Below, in pieces: positions 16,368-24,821 of a DNA stretch of 37,425 nt. The number at the start of each line of letters is the position of its first letter. The stretch's first letter is position 1. The notes below the pieces were generated by a model, which was not told where the DNA came from, searched no databases, and worked only from the letters and a program-made list of their open reading frames with translations. The DNA is from Streptomyces triticirhizae (GTDB lineage Bacteria; Actinomycetota; Actinomycetes; Streptomycetales; Streptomycetaceae). The stretch lies in the NCBI RefSeq assembly GCF_003696235.1, contig NZ_RFFJ01000041.1:1-37425 (forward strand). Reading direction: 5' to 3'. Made by a program: the position numbers and the translations under genes.

Positions 16368-17186
16368 GGCCAGCTCGTCGGCCAGGGCCGTGAGGAGCGC
16401 CGCCAGGCCCTCCGGGCCCTGGACGGTCAGGTCCGTCGCCTCGGCGAGTGCCGTGACCTCCGTGCTGCCGCTGCACACCCGCAGCCCGGGGGTGCCGGCC
16501 TTCGCCAGGTCGGCGACGGCGGCGAAGGCCGGCAGGTCGCCCAGGTCGTCGCCGGCGTACAGAACGGAGCCGGCGGCCGTCTCGCGCGCGAGCGCGGTCA
16601 GCGCGACACCCTTGTCCATCCCGCCCGGCCGCAGCTCCAACACCAGCCGCCCCGGCTCCAGATGCAGCTCGTGCCGCTCGGCCAGCCGCGCCAGCGGCTC
16701 GCGCAGCGTCTCGAACGCGCCCTGCGGGTCGGCCGCGCGGCGGGTGTGGACGGCCAGCGCGTTGCCCTTGTCCTCGATGAACGCGCCGGTGGGCGCGGTC
16801 AGTTCGGGAAGCTCGGCGCGGGCCGCCGCGACCCCCGGGTGCGGCGGCGGGGTGCGCAGCTCGCCGGGGGCGGCGTCCCAGCGCTCCGCGCCGTAGGCGC
16901 CGAGCACGATCAGGCCGCTCAGCTCGGGGTGGCCGGCGAACCCGCCGAGCCGGACGGCGACTTCGGCCGGACGTCCGGTGATCACCGCGATCACCGCGAC
17001 CCGGCCGGCCAGCCTGGCCAGCGCCGGAACCGTGTCCGGGTGGGCCCTGGCCTGCTCGGGGTCGGCCACGATGGGCGCGACGGTGCCGTCGAAGTCGAGT
17101 GCGATCAGCGCCCTGGCCGGCTGGTCCAACAGCGCCGCGAGGCCGGCGCGCCCGGCCTCCGTGGTGGGTTGGGGAAGGCTGCCCAT
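16365..17186 (-). CDS. otsB: Trehalose-6-phosphate phosphatase
   Basis: 273 residues, HAD superfamily. It dephosphorylates trehalose-6-phosphate, completing trehalose synthesis with OtsA. Motif I is LIALDFDGTVAPIV with the two catalytic Asp (about residues 30-32). VIAVITGRPAEVA is motif II. VLELRPGGMDKGVAL supplies the motif III Lys, and VLYAGDDLGDLPAF is motif IV. Length fits the family. It is encoded opposite to otsA and convergent with it, and 10 bases downstream of the DUF3263 gene, so it is probably cotranscribed with that gene and not with otsA. Confidence 0.92.
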   Translation of the reverse strand: MGSLPQPTTEAGRAGLAALLDQPARALIALDFDGTVAPIVADPEQARAHPDTVPALARLAGRVAVIAVITGRPAEVAVRLGGFAGHPELSGLIVLGAYGAERWDAAPGELRTPPPHPGVAAARAELPELTAPTGAFIEDKGNALAVHTRRAADPQGAFETLREPLARLAERHELHLEPGRLVLELRPGGMDKGVALTALARETAAGSVLYAGDDLGDLPAFAAVADLAKAGTPGLRVCSGSTEVTALAEATDLTVQGPEGLAALLTALADELA

Positions 17187-17196
17187 GGCAACGACC

Positions 17197-17487
17197 CTAC
17201 CGGTGGGCTCGCTTGGCGTCGCGACGGCGTCGCAGTCGGTTGACCGTGACGGGGTCGTGGGCCAGAGCCAGCGGGTCGTCGAGCAGCGCGTTGAGCAGCT
17301 GGTAGTAGCGGGTCGGCGAGATGCCGAGCCGCTCGCGTATCGCGCGCTCCTTGGCGCCGGGGCCGGGCCAGGACGCCCGCTCCAGGGCGAGCACCGCCCG
17401 CTCCCGCTCCCCCAGCGCGCCGGACGGGTCAGGCGGGCCGTCCGGCTCGGCCGGTTCCCCGCTCAACCCGGCAGATTCCCCACTCAT
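17197..17487 (-). CDS. DUF3263 domain protein
   Basis: 96 residues. The conserved part is LGERERAVLALERASWPGPG followed by KERAIRERLGISPTRYYQLL, a helix-turn-helix-like pattern that defines the actinobacterial DUF3263 family. The end is basic (NRLRRRRDAKRAHR). A DNA-binding role is plausible but unproven. The N-terminal 25 residues are low complexity. It lies just upstream of otsB on the same strand and may control or simply share transcription with it. Confidence 0.85.
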   Translation of the reverse strand: MSGESAGLSGEPAEPDGPPDPSGALGERERAVLALERASWPGPGAKERAIRERLGISPTRYYQLLNALLDDPLALAHDPVTVNRLRRRRDAKRAHR

Positions 17488-17586
17488 CCGGGCATCGTAA
17501 CCAGCGGCACCGACAGCGCGGCGCCGGTGCCCGGGGCCCTGTTCCGGATCGGCCGCGCGGGCTCACTCGTTCGGTGATCTTGCGTT

Positions 17587-17602
17587 AGTGGACTAGACCT
17601 CT
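17587..17602. promoter_or_regulatory. DasR-responsive element (dre) upstream of nagK
   Basis: AGTGGACTAGACCTCT matches the palindromic Streptomyces dre consensus AGTGGTCTAGACCACT at 14 of 16 positions, 29 bases before the kinase GTG. DasR is the GntR-type repressor of GlcNAc use, released by GlcN-6-P/GlcNAc-6-P, so repression of nagK-nagA is expected. Confidence 0.85.
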
Positions 17603-17630
17603 CGGGGTCCTCCGGGCGAGACTGGCGCGT

Positions 17631-18593
17631 GTGAGTCTCCAGGAGCACCAAGCGAGATACGTGATCGCCCTCGACGTCGGGGGCACCACGCTCAAGGCCG
17701 CGTTGACCGGACCCGACAACGAGCCGTTCCTCCGCGCCCGGAGGGACACCGCCACCGAGGGGCCCGAGGCGGTGGTGGCCGGAATCCTGGACCTTGTCGC
17801 CGAGTTGGCCGCCGAGGGCCGCGCCCGGCGCGGCGGCCCGCCCGCCGGGGTCGGCCTGGCCGTGCCCGGCGTGGTGGACGAGGCCGCCGGCATGGCCCGG
17901 TACAGCGCCAACCTCGGCTGGCGCGACGTGCCGCTGGCGCGGCTGGTCGCCGAGCGGCTGGACGGCACGCCGGTGGGCCTGGCCCACGACGTGCGGGCCG
18001 GCGGGCTGGCCGAGGGGCGGCTGGGCGCGGGGGCGGGCGTCGGGCGGTTCTTCTTCGTGGCGCTGGGCACCGGGATCGCCGGGGCCATCGGCGTGGGCGA
18101 CCGGATGGAGCCGGGGGCGCACGGGGGCGCGGGCGAGATCGGGCATGTGGTCGTGCGCCCCGGTGGTGCGCGGTGCGGCTGCGGCCAGTACGGCTGTCTG
18201 GAGACGGTGGCCTCCGCCTCGGCCGTGGGCCGGGCCTGGGCGGAGGTCTCGGGCGCGGCCGGCGCCAGCGCCGCCGACGCGGCGCGCGCCGTCCGGGCCG
18301 GCGACGCCCGCGCCAACGGGGTCTGGCGGGAGGCGGTGGACGCGCTGGCCGACGGCCTGATGGTCGTGGTCAACCTGCTGGACCCCGAGGTGGTGATCGT
18401 CGGCGGCGGGCTCGCCGAGGCCGGCGAGACCCTGCTCGACCCGCTGCGTTCGGCGCTCGCCGCCAAGGCCACCTTCCAACGACTGCCGGCGGTGGTGCCC
18501 GCCGCGCTCGGGGAGTCGGCCGGCTGCCTGGGCGCCGGCCTGCTCGCCTGGGACCGAAGCCAACTCCCCCACACCCCGGAGGTTTCCCCGTGA
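17631..18593 (+). CDS. nagK: ROK-family sugar kinase, probably N-acetylglucosamine kinase
   Basis: 320 residues. The ATP site IALDVGGTTLKAAL lies at residues 12-25, the sugar/catalytic region includes AVPGVVDEAAG and LAHDVRAGGLAE, and GTGIAGAI follows. The ROK zinc motif CGCGQYGCLE (about residues 183-192) is intact. ROK kinases phosphorylate glucose, GlcNAc or ManNAc. Here the overlap with nagA and a DasR site just upstream argue for GlcNAc, giving GlcNAc-6-phosphate for NagA; glucokinase remains possible. The GTG at 17631 is the first start after the dre. Its TGA overlaps the GTG of nagA (GTGA), so the two are translationally coupled. Confidence 0.85.
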   Translation: MSLQEHQARYVIALDVGGTTLKAALTGPDNEPFLRARRDTATEGPEAVVAGILDLVAELAAEGRARRGGPPAGVGLAVPGVVDEAAGMARYSANLGWRDVPLARLVAERLDGTPVGLAHDVRAGGLAEGRLGAGAGVGRFFFVALGTGIAGAIGVGDRMEPGAHGGAGEIGHVVVRPGGARCGCGQYGCLETVASASAVGRAWAEVSGAAGASAADAARAVRAGDARANGVWREAVDALADGLMVVVNLLDPEVVIVGGGLAEAGETLLDPLRSALAAKATFQRLPAVVPAALGESAGCLGAGLLAWDRSQLPHTPEVSP

Positions 18594-19837
18594 CCGCGAC
18601 CCGTGACGCCGCCCAACCGACGTCCAGCACCGCCGAGTTCGTCGTTCCCACCGGCGCGGACGCCGGCGCGGCGCGCACCAGACTCGTCGGGGGCCGCGTG
18701 GTGACGCCCGATGCGGTGGTGGAGAACGGCGAGGTGGTCATCGAGGCCGGGGTGATCGTCGGGGGCTCGACGGGGGAGGCGGCGGAGCCGGCGGGCACGG
18801 CCGTGGTGGACCTGGACGGGTGCTGGCTGGTGCCCGGCTTCGTCGATCTCCATGTGCACGGCGGCGGCGGGGCCTCGTTCTCCGCCGGGAACGCCGAGGA
18901 GGCGCTGCGGGCGATCGCCACCCACCGGGCGCACGGCACCACCACGATGGTGGCCTCCACGGTGACCGGGGCGCTGGACGACCTGGCCGCGCAGGCCGGG
19001 GTGCTCAGCGAGCTGGTGGAGCAGGGCGATCTGGCGGGGGTGCACTTCGAGGGCCCGTTCATCGCGGAGAACCGCTGCGGCGCGCACGACCCGACGCTGC
19101 TGCGCGACCCGGACCCGGCGGACGTCCGGAAGCTGGTCGACGCGGCCAGGGGCACCGCGCGGATGATGACGCTGGCGCCCGAACTGCCGGGCGGTTTGGC
19201 CTCGGTGCGGCTGCTGTCGGACCTCGGGGTGCTGGCCGCCGTGGGGCACACCGACGCCAGCTACGAGGTGACCCGGCGCGCGATCGAGGCGGGCGCGCGG
19301 GTGGCCACCCACCTGTTCAACGCGATGCCGCCGCTGGCCCACCGGGTGCCGGGGCCGATCGCGGCGCTGTTGGAGGACGAGCGGGTCGCGATCGAGTTGG
19401 TCAACGACGGGACGCATCTGCACCCGTCCGTGCTGGCGTTGGCGTTCCGTTCGGCCGGCGCGGACCGGGTGGCGCTGATCACCGACGCGATGGGCGCCGC
19501 GGGGATGGGCGACGGCAGCTATCCGTTGGGGCCGCTGCGCGTGGAGGTGGTCGACGGGGTGGCCAGGATCGCCGACGAGCGGACGCCGCCGGGCACGGGC
19601 GCGATCGCCGGCTCGACGCTGACCCTGGACCGGGCGCTGCGGCGCTCGGTGACGGTGGACGGGCTGCCGATCGTGGACGCGGTGCGGGCGCTGTCGACCA
19701 CGCCGGCGCGGCTGTTGGGGCTCGGCGACCGGGTGGGCTCGATCGAGCCGGGCAGGAGCGCCGATCTGGTGGTGCTGGACGAGGCGTTGACGGTGGTCGG
19801 GGTGATGCGCGGGGGCGCGTGGCTGGCGCGCTCGTGA
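18590..19837 (+). CDS. nagA: N-acetylglucosamine-6-phosphate deacetylase
   Basis: 415 residues, amidohydrolase fold. It removes acetate from GlcNAc-6-phosphate, giving GlcN-6-phosphate. Motifs: GFVDLHVHGGGG (metal-site HxH), HFEGPFIAENRCGAHDP (metal Glu), AVGHTDAS and VATHLFNAMPPLAHR (metal His residues), LITDAMGAAGM with the catalytic Asp, and SIEPGRSADLVVLD at the end. The N-terminal ~35 residues are an extra Ser/Thr/Ala-rich head. The GTG overlaps the nagK stop, with GGAGG seven bases upstream. Its substrate arises from both NagK and MurQ, linking the two amino-sugar loci of the window. Confidence 0.94.
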   Translation: MTATRDAAQPTSSTAEFVVPTGADAGAARTRLVGGRVVTPDAVVENGEVVIEAGVIVGGSTGEAAEPAGTAVVDLDGCWLVPGFVDLHVHGGGGASFSAGNAEEALRAIATHRAHGTTTMVASTVTGALDDLAAQAGVLSELVEQGDLAGVHFEGPFIAENRCGAHDPTLLRDPDPADVRKLVDAARGTARMMTLAPELPGGLASVRLLSDLGVLAAVGHTDASYEVTRRAIEAGARVATHLFNAMPPLAHRVPGPIAALLEDERVAIELVNDGTHLHPSVLALAFRSAGADRVALITDAMGAAGMGDGSYPLGPLRVEVVDGVARIADERTPPGTGAIAGSTLTLDRALRRSVTVDGLPIVDAVRALSTTPARLLGLGDRVGSIEPGRSADLVVLDEALTVVGVMRGGAWLARS

Positions 19838-19849
19838 CGCCGCGCACGC

Positions 19850-19891
19850 CGGCCCGTTCGGGCGCCGCCGCCTGCGGGCCGGAACGGGCCG
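19850..19891. terminator. Bidirectional hairpin between nagA and the CBM protein
   Basis: CGGCCCGTTC (19850-19859) pairs perfectly with GAACGGGCCG (19882-19891), loop 22. It fills the gap between convergent stops. Confidence 0.6.
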
Positions 19892-20797
19892 CTATCCCTG
19901 GTCCTCGCTGATGTAGAGCTGGTCGACCACCGCGTCGCACGAGGCGGTGCAGGAGTACTGGATCGTGTTCTCGCCCTCGACCAGCTCGACCAGGTTCCAG
20001 GTGTGCGCCCAGGAGTCGTCGAAGGCGTCGCTGGCGTCGTTCCAGTCCAGCAGCTTGACCGGGTCCTCGCGGGGCGTGCCATTGACCGAGAACGACAGGG
20101 TCTGCCCGTCGCTGATCGCCGAGTAGCCCATGTAGACCCGGTACGTGCCCGGTTCGCCCTGGAAGTCAAACGTCCAGGTGATCGTGGAGCCCTGCCGGTT
20201 GAGCAGCGCGACATAGGAGCCGGAATCGGCCCTGGACCCCTGGAAGGTGGCCTCAAGCGCCGCCCCGCCGGTCAGCGTGAGCTGGGTGATGTCGGCGGCC
20301 GGCAGCTCGTCGGTCTCGGGCTCGTCGGACGGCTCCTCCTCCTCGCCCGTCGCGCCCTCGTCGTCCTCGCCCCCGCCGTCGCCGTCGTCCGTCGGCTCGG
20401 CGGTCTCCTGGCCGCTCGCCTCGTCGTTCTCGCCGTCGCCGCTGAAGAGGATCGCCGCGCCCACCCCGATCACCACGGCCAGCACCACGGCGATGGCGCC
20501 GATCAGCAGCCCGTTGCGCCGGTTGTCCTGGTCGCCGCGACGCCGGTCGGAGGGCGGGCCGCCGCCGTAGCCGCCGGGCTGGGTCTCGGGTGCCGCGTAC
20601 CTGGCGTCCGGCGAGTGCTGCTGCCGGTACCCCTGCTGGCCCCCGAAGGTGCGCTCCCCCACCGGGCGCACCTGGTTGTACGAGGGCTGCCGGGGCGCCG
20701 CCGGAGGTGGGGCCTGCCCGGCCTCGGGTCGATAGAGGTAAGCGAACGGGTCGTCGCCCCCGTCAGGCGTGCCCTGGCCGCTGTTCCCCGCGCTCAT
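19892..20797 (-). CDS. Single-pass membrane protein with C-terminal CBM35-like domain
   Basis: 301 residues in three parts. A Pro/Gln/Gly-rich cytoplasmic head (about 1-90). One membrane helix after basic residues (RRNGLLIGAIAVVLAVVIGV, about 93-112). A very acidic Asp/Glu/Gly linker (about 118-160). A ~130-residue beta-rich C-terminal domain with YRVYMGYSAISDGQTLSFSVNG and WNLVELVEGENTIQYSC, the pattern of CBM35/CBM6-type carbohydrate-binding modules. It is probably displayed outside the membrane and binds glycans; no catalytic domain is present. The ATG at 20797 has AAGGAG nine bases upstream. The frame stays open far upstream only as a shadow of cdgB. Confidence 0.82.
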   Translation of the reverse strand: MSAGNSGQGTPDGGDDPFAYLYRPEAGQAPPPAAPRQPSYNQVRPVGERTFGGQQGYRQQHSPDARYAAPETQPGGYGGGPPSDRRRGDQDNRRNGLLIGAIAVVLAVVIGVGAAILFSGDGENDEASGQETAEPTDDGDGGGEDDEGATGEEEEPSDEPETDELPAADITQLTLTGGAALEATFQGSRADSGSYVALLNRQGSTITWTFDFQGEPGTYRVYMGYSAISDGQTLSFSVNGTPREDPVKLLDWNDASDAFDDSWAHTWNLVELVEGENTIQYSCTASCDAVVDQLYISEDQG

Positions 20798-21000
20798 CGA
20801 CTGCCGCTCCTTCGTTGCGGTACCACATGTCCCACCCCACCTGTCTGGGCGCGAGCCTACCCCGTTCGAGCGAACGCCCGAGCCAGCCGGCGCACCGCCC
20901 CCGGCGGCCGCCGCAGCGGGGCAGGTCAGGGGCGGCGCACGGGTCGCGCGCTGGCGCGGCGCGCGGCCCGGAACGGGTCGGTGGGGTCTCAGCCGTGGGG

Positions 21001-22626
21001 TCAGCCGGCGCGGCGGCGGCCCTGGGCGCGGGACCGCTTCTCGATGTACATCCGCTGGTCCGCCGACTCCAGGATCTCCTCGGTGGTCATCCCGCAGGAC
21101 GCCCAGCCGATGCCGAAGCTGGCGCCGACCCGCACCGAGCGGCCCTCCACCCGGATCGGCGGGATGATCGCGCTGCGCAGCCGGACGGCCAGGTCGTTGG
21201 CGTCCTTGGGGCCGAGCCCCTCGGCCAGCACCACGAACTCGTCGCCGCCGAGCCGGGCCACGGTGTCGTTGTCCCGCACCCCCTGCTCCAGCCGGCGGGC
21301 CACCTCGACCAGGACGGCGTCGCCGCAGACGTGGCCGAAGCGGTCGTTGATCGACTTGAAGCCGTCCAGGTCGCAGAAGAGCACCGCGAGCCCCTTGCCG
21401 TCGCCGCCGGGGGCGTCGGGCTGCCACACGTGTTCGTGGTGGTCGAAGGAGTGTGGGCGGCCCAGGCCGTAGCCGTCGAACGCGGCGGCGCCGACCACCT
21501 CGGGGGCGGGCGCCGGGTAGGGGCGGGACTCCGGCGGGTTGGCGCAGATCCGGCCGCCGAGCCGGGCGCGCAGCTCGGCGCTGTTGGGCAGGCCGGTGAG
21601 CGAGTCGTGGCTGGCGCGGTGCGCCAGGGCCAGCTCGTGGCGCTTGCGCTCCTCGATGTCCTCGACGTGGGTCAGCTGCACCTGGGGCCCGGCGGCCGGG
21701 TCGGCGACCACCGAGTTGCGCAGGCTGACCCAGACGTAGGAGCCGTCCTTGCGGGCCAGCCGCAGTTCGGCCCGGCCGCCGTCGTTGGCGGTGCGCAGCA
21801 GCGTTCCCATGTCCTCGGGGTGCACGAGGTCGGCGAAGCTGTAGCGGCGCAGCACGGCGACGGTGCGGCCGAGCAGCCGACAGAGCGCGTCGTTGACCCG
21901 CAGCAGCCGGCCGTCGCTGTCGCCGCCGACCTCGGCGATGGCCATCCCGCTGGGCGCGTACTCGAACGCCTGCCGGAAGCTCTCCTCGCTGGCGCGCAGC
22001 GCCTCCTGCTCGCGCTCCAGGCGCACCAGCGCGCGCTGCATGTTGCCGCGCAGCCGGGCGTTGCTGATGGCGATGGCGGCCTGGGATGCGTAGAGCTGGA
22101 GCGCCTCGCAGCCCCAGGGGCCCGGGCGGCGGCCGTTGCGCGGCTTGTCGACCTCCAGCACGGCGAGCAGCTCGCCGTCCGAGGCGTACATGGGCGCGAA
22201 GAGCCGGTCCATCGGGTGCCACTCGTCCGGATAGCGCGGCGCCGGGCCCGTGGTGTGCCACTGGGGAACGTCGTCGTGGTCGAGCACCCAGCCGTCGGTG
22301 TACGGGATGAAGCGCAGTTCGCCCCAGCGCTCCCCCATGCTCAGCCGGCGCTCCCAGGAGGCGCGCGAGCCGGTGCGGCCGGCGATGGCGGCCTCGGCCT
22401 TGTCCACCTCGACCCGGTCGGCGCCGGCCACGGCCGCGACCAGCAGGTCTCCGTCGGGCCTGACCACGTTCACGGCGGCCAGTTCGAAGCCGAGCGCGGT
22501 CACGGTGCCGTCGGCGACGGTCTGAAGGGTGTCCGCCATGCTGCGGGCGGTGTTCAGCTGAGCGACGACCTGGTGCAACTCCCGCAGCGAAGCGAGGCGC
22601 ACATAGGGCTCCGTCTCCGTTTCCAT
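21001..22626 (-). CDS. cdgB: Diguanylate cyclase, GAF-PAS-GGDEF (CdgB-like)
   Basis: About 541 residues. An N-terminal GAF domain (about 10-195), a PAS/PAC domain (about 215-335, EESFRQAFEYAPSGMAIAEV and HVEDIEERKRHEL), then a GGDEF domain with SHDSLTGLPN, VLFCDLDGFKSINDRFGH and an intact RLGGDEFVVLAEG, so it should make c-di-GMP. About 45 non-canonical residues are inserted between the first GGDEF strand and the rest. No EAL domain. Order and context match Streptomyces CdgB, a c-di-GMP synthase affecting development. Start: ATG at 22626 preferred; a GTG one codon upstream abuts the Gly-rich ribosome site. A perfect TGTGA-N6-TCACA palindrome lies about 100 bases upstream. It is separated by about 200 bases from the CBM gene on the same strand. 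Confidence 0.9.
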   Translation of the reverse strand: METETEPYVRLASLRELHQVVAQLNTARSMADTLQTVADGTVTALGFELAAVNVVRPDGDLLVAAVAGADRVEVDKAEAAIAGRTGSRASWERRLSMGERWGELRFIPYTDGWVLDHDDVPQWHTTGPAPRYPDEWHPMDRLFAPMYASDGELLAVLEVDKPRNGRRPGPWGCEALQLYASQAAIAISNARLRGNMQRALVRLEREQEALRASEESFRQAFEYAPSGMAIAEVGGDSDGRLLRVNDALCRLLGRTVAVLRRYSFADLVHPEDMGTLLRTANDGGRAELRLARKDGSYVWVSLRNSVVADPAAGPQVQLTHVEDIEERKRHELALAHRASHDSLTGLPNSAELRARLGGRICANPPESRPYPAPAPEVVGAAAFDGYGLGRPHSFDHHEHVWQPDAPGGDGKGLAVLFCDLDGFKSINDRFGHVCGDAVLVEVARRLEQGVRDNDTVARLGGDEFVVLAEGLGPKDANDLAVRLRSAIIPPIRVEGRSVRVGASFGIGWASCGMTTEEILESADQRMYIEKRSRAQGRRRAG

Positions 22627-22721
22627 CACTCCCCCGGGTGAAATGCACGTGCAGATACAGAGGCCACTGAATCACAGGGAGCTGCCCACTAGGTACACAG
22701 GGTCAGCGATTAGTAGCCTAC

Positions 22722-22737
22722 TGTGACTCATGTCACA
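22722..22737. promoter_or_regulatory. Perfect Crp-type / BldD-like palindrome between cdgB and flavin reductase
   Basis: TGTGACTCATGTCACA is a perfect inverted repeat. It fits both the classical CRP site TGTGA-N6-TCACA and the Streptomyces Crp form GTG-N6-GNCAC, and also the GTnAC..GTnAC pattern bound by BldD. It lies 96 bases upstream of cdgB and 100 bases upstream of the divergent gene. Which regulator binds is not decidable from sequence. Confidence 0.65.
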
Positions 22738-22837
22738 CTGCGAGCAGGCTCGGTCGCGGGACGTAGGACGAGTCGGGACAAAGCCCTGGTTCCGGGGTCC
22801 GATGCGATTCCCCCGACCGGGGCGTTAGCGTGCCGGG

Positions 22838-23410
22838 GTGTCCCTACCAGCTCGACGGCCCACCGCGCCCCACGATGTCGCTGCCCCCTCGTTCCCCCAT
22901 CCTGAGGGGGTGAGCGAGGAGGAGTTCCGCAGCGCGATGGCGCGGCTTGCCGGCGGGGTGGTGTTGGTCACCGCGCACGACGAGGACGACGGTCCGGCCG
23001 GCGCGCCCGCCGGGATGACGGCGACGGCGTTCCTCTCCGTCTCGCTCAGCCCGCCGCTGGTGCTGGTCAGCGTGCGCTCAGGCTCCCGGATGGACGACGT
23101 GCTGGAGCGGAGCCCTGGGTGGGCGGCCTCGCTGCTGAGCCAGGAACAGCGGGTGCTCGCCGGCCGGTTCGCGATGAGTGGGCGGCTCAGCGACCGGCTC
23201 CTCTTCCGTGAGGTTCCGCACACCCTGGGGGAACGCTCGGGGGCGCCGCTGGTCAAGGGGGCGCTGGCGACGCTGGAGTGCGAGACCGAGAGCCGGGTGG
23301 CCGCCGGCGACCACACGCTGGTGATCGGGCGGGTGTTGGACACCACGCTGAACGGAGAGGCCGGGGAGCCGTTGCTCTACTACCGGGGCGCCTACCGGCG
23401 CATGGGCTGA
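22838..23410 (+). CDS. Flavin reductase-like domain protein (FMN-binding split barrel)
   Basis: 190 residues. After a ~25-residue head it begins VSEEEFRSAMARLAGGVVLVTA, followed by GMTATAFLSVSLSPPLVLVSV, the FMN-binding core of the flavin-reductase/HpaC family. LLYYRGAYRRMG closes the domain. These proteins reduce FMN/FAD with NAD(P)H, often for a partner monooxygenase; no partner is adjacent here. The GTG at 22838 gives the full head; a second GTG at 22910 would remove it. It is divergent from cdgB across a shared regulatory region. Confidence 0.85.
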   Translation: MSLPARRPTAPHDVAAPSFPHPEGVSEEEFRSAMARLAGGVVLVTAHDEDDGPAGAPAGMTATAFLSVSLSPPLVLVSVRSGSRMDDVLERSPGWAASLLSQEQRVLAGRFAMSGRLSDRLLFREVPHTLGERSGAPLVKGALATLECETESRVAAGDHTLVIGRVLDTTLNGEAGEPLLYYRGAYRRMG

Positions 23411-23448
23411 GCCCCGGCGCCCCCTCGCGCTCCCACGCGCCGCCGCGC

Positions 23449-23892
23449 TCAGTCCCAACCGCCCCTGCCGGAGCGGCCCTTCTTCACCTCGGAGCGGTGC
23501 CGCTTCTCCCGCAGCCGGCGCTCCTTCAGCGCGCGCGGCGGCTTCTTCGGGCGGCGGGGCCTGGGCGGCGGCGCGGTCGCCTCGGCCAGCAGCTCGGCCA
23601 GCCGGCGGGCCGCCGCCTCCCGGTTCCGCCACTGCGAACGGTGCTCGCTGGCGCGGACCACCAGCACGCCCTCGTCGGTCAGCCGGCCGGCGAGCCGGGT
23701 CAGCGCGCGTTCCTTCCACACCTCGGGCAGCGCGGTGGTGGCGGCCAGGTCGAAGCGCAACTCGGCCTGGCTGTCCGAGGTGTTGACATGCTGGCCGCCC
23801 GGCCCCGAGGAACGTGAGAACCGCCAGCGCAGCTCCGACTCGGGCAGGCTGACCGCACCACGGATGGGAAGGTGACCGGACATGTGTGCCAT
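23449..23892 (-). CDS. arfB: Peptidyl-tRNA hydrolase ArfB (ribosome rescue)
   Basis: 147 residues. ArfB/YaeJ releases peptides from ribosomes stalled at the 3' end of messages. The catalytic GGQ lies in SRSSGPGGQHVNTSDSQ (about residues 30-45), as in the class-I release factor domain 3. The C-terminal tail is Arg/Lys-rich (PRRPKKPPRALKERRLREKR), which in ArfB enters the empty mRNA channel. I chose the ATG at 23892, with GGAGG seven bases upstream; an ATG three codons later is possible. It is convergent with the flavin reductase gene. Confidence 0.9.
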   Translation of the reverse strand: MAHMSGHLPIRGAVSLPESELRWRFSRSSGPGGQHVNTSDSQAELRFDLAATTALPEVWKERALTRLAGRLTDEGVLVVRASEHRSQWRNREAAARRLAELLAEATAPPPRPRRPKKPPRALKERRLREKRHRSEVKKGRSGRGGWD

Positions 23893-24019
23893 GGTCCCGC
23901 CTCCGCCGGCCGCGCGCACCACCGTTTCGGCGCGGGCGCCTGCGCGCCGGCGTCGTCGCGGGGCGTTCGTCGTGTGCGGGTTCCCGGACTTTCCCCGGAG
24001 TTTTCCGCGAGCCCGCCGT

Positions 24020-24080
24020 GGAACCGGTGCTCGGCTGACATCGTTGGGGACAGTGAGAGTAACGTCTTCGCAAAGAAGAC
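24020..24080 (+). promoter_or_regulatory. Candidate ECF-type promoter and leader palindrome of terD
   Basis: GGAAC (24020-24024) and CGTT (24042-24045), 17 bases apart, resemble an ECF sigma promoter. Downstream, GTCTTC-GCAAA-GAAGAC (24064-24080) is a perfect palindrome with a five-base centre in the leader, possibly an operator or RNA hairpin. Sigma assignment is inference. Confidence 0.4.
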
Positions 24081-24110
24081 CAGAACGATCCGGACTAAGG
24101 GGATTTCTCC

Positions 24111-24686
24111 ATGGGTGTGAGCCTGTCCAAGGGCGGCAACGTCTCGCTGAGCAAGGAGGCTCCAGGACTGACCGCGGTCACCGTCGGCCTGGGCTGGGAC
24201 GTCCGCACCACCACCGGTACCGACTTCGACCTGGACGCCAGCGCCCTCGCGGTCAACAGCGCCGGCAAGATCGTTTCGGACCAGCACTTCATCTTCTACA
24301 ACAACCTCGCCACCCCCGACGGCACCATCCAGCACACCGGTGACAACCTCACCGGTGAGGGCGAGGGCGACGACGAGCAGATCAAGGTCGGCCTGTCGGG
24401 CCTGCCGCCGGAGGTCGACAAGATCGTCTTCCCGGTCTCGATCCACGACGCCGACAACCGTGGGCAGAACTTCGGCCAGGTGCGGAACGCCTTCATCCGC
24501 GTCGTCAACCAGGCCGACGGGAACGAGCTGGCCCGCTACGACCTGACCGAGGACGCCTCCACCGAGACCGCCATGGTCTTCGGCGAGCTGTACCGGAACG
24601 GCGCCGAGTGGAAGTTCCGCGCGGTCGGCCAGGGTTACGCCTCCGGCCTGGCCGGCATCGCCCAGGACTTCGGCGTCAACATCTGA
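24111..24686 (+). CDS. terD: TerD-family calcium-binding stress protein
   Basis: 191 residues, full-length TerD domain. The start [20 protein letters not shown] and [20 protein letters not shown] are diagnostic; DFDLDAS and [15 protein letters not shown] carry the acidic residues that bind calcium. TerD proteins belong to the tellurite-resistance/chemical stress module, and in Streptomyces several paralogues affect development. An AAGGGGA ribosome site precedes the ATG. No other ter genes are adjacent, so it is a solitary paralogue, and the symbol names the family, not a specific locus. Confidence 0.93.
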   Translation: MGVSLSKGGNVSLSKEAPGLTAVTVGLGWDVRTTTGTDFDLDASALAVNSAGKIVSDQHFIFYNNLATPDGTIQHTGDNLTGEGEGDDEQIKVGLSGLPPEVDKIVFPVSIHDADNRGQNFGQVRNAFIRVVNQADGNELARYDLTEDASTETAMVFGELYRNGAEWKFRAVGQGYASGLAGIAQDFGVNI

Positions 24687-24785
24687 GGTCCCGCTGTTGA
24701 GGTCCTGATCGGACGTCCTGTGGCGGGGGCGTCGGCCCGGCGTTCCGTCATCGTCGGGTCATCGCGCGCCCGCGCCCGACGCGCG

Positions 24786-24813
24786 CCCCCGGACGGCTCC
24801 GGCCGTCCGGGGG
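24786..24813. terminator. Strong bidirectional terminator between terD and the glucosidase remnant
   Basis: CCCCCGGACGG (24786-24796) pairs perfectly over 11 bp with CCGTCCGGGGG (24803-24813), loop of six, between convergent stops. Confidence 0.75.
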
Positions 24814-24821
24814 CAGCCGCG

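Noticed and set aside
20798..22675. Upstream extension of the CBM35-like protein to 927 residues
   Set aside because: The extension is an out-of-frame shadow of cdgB; a good AAGGAG-ATG start exists at 20797.
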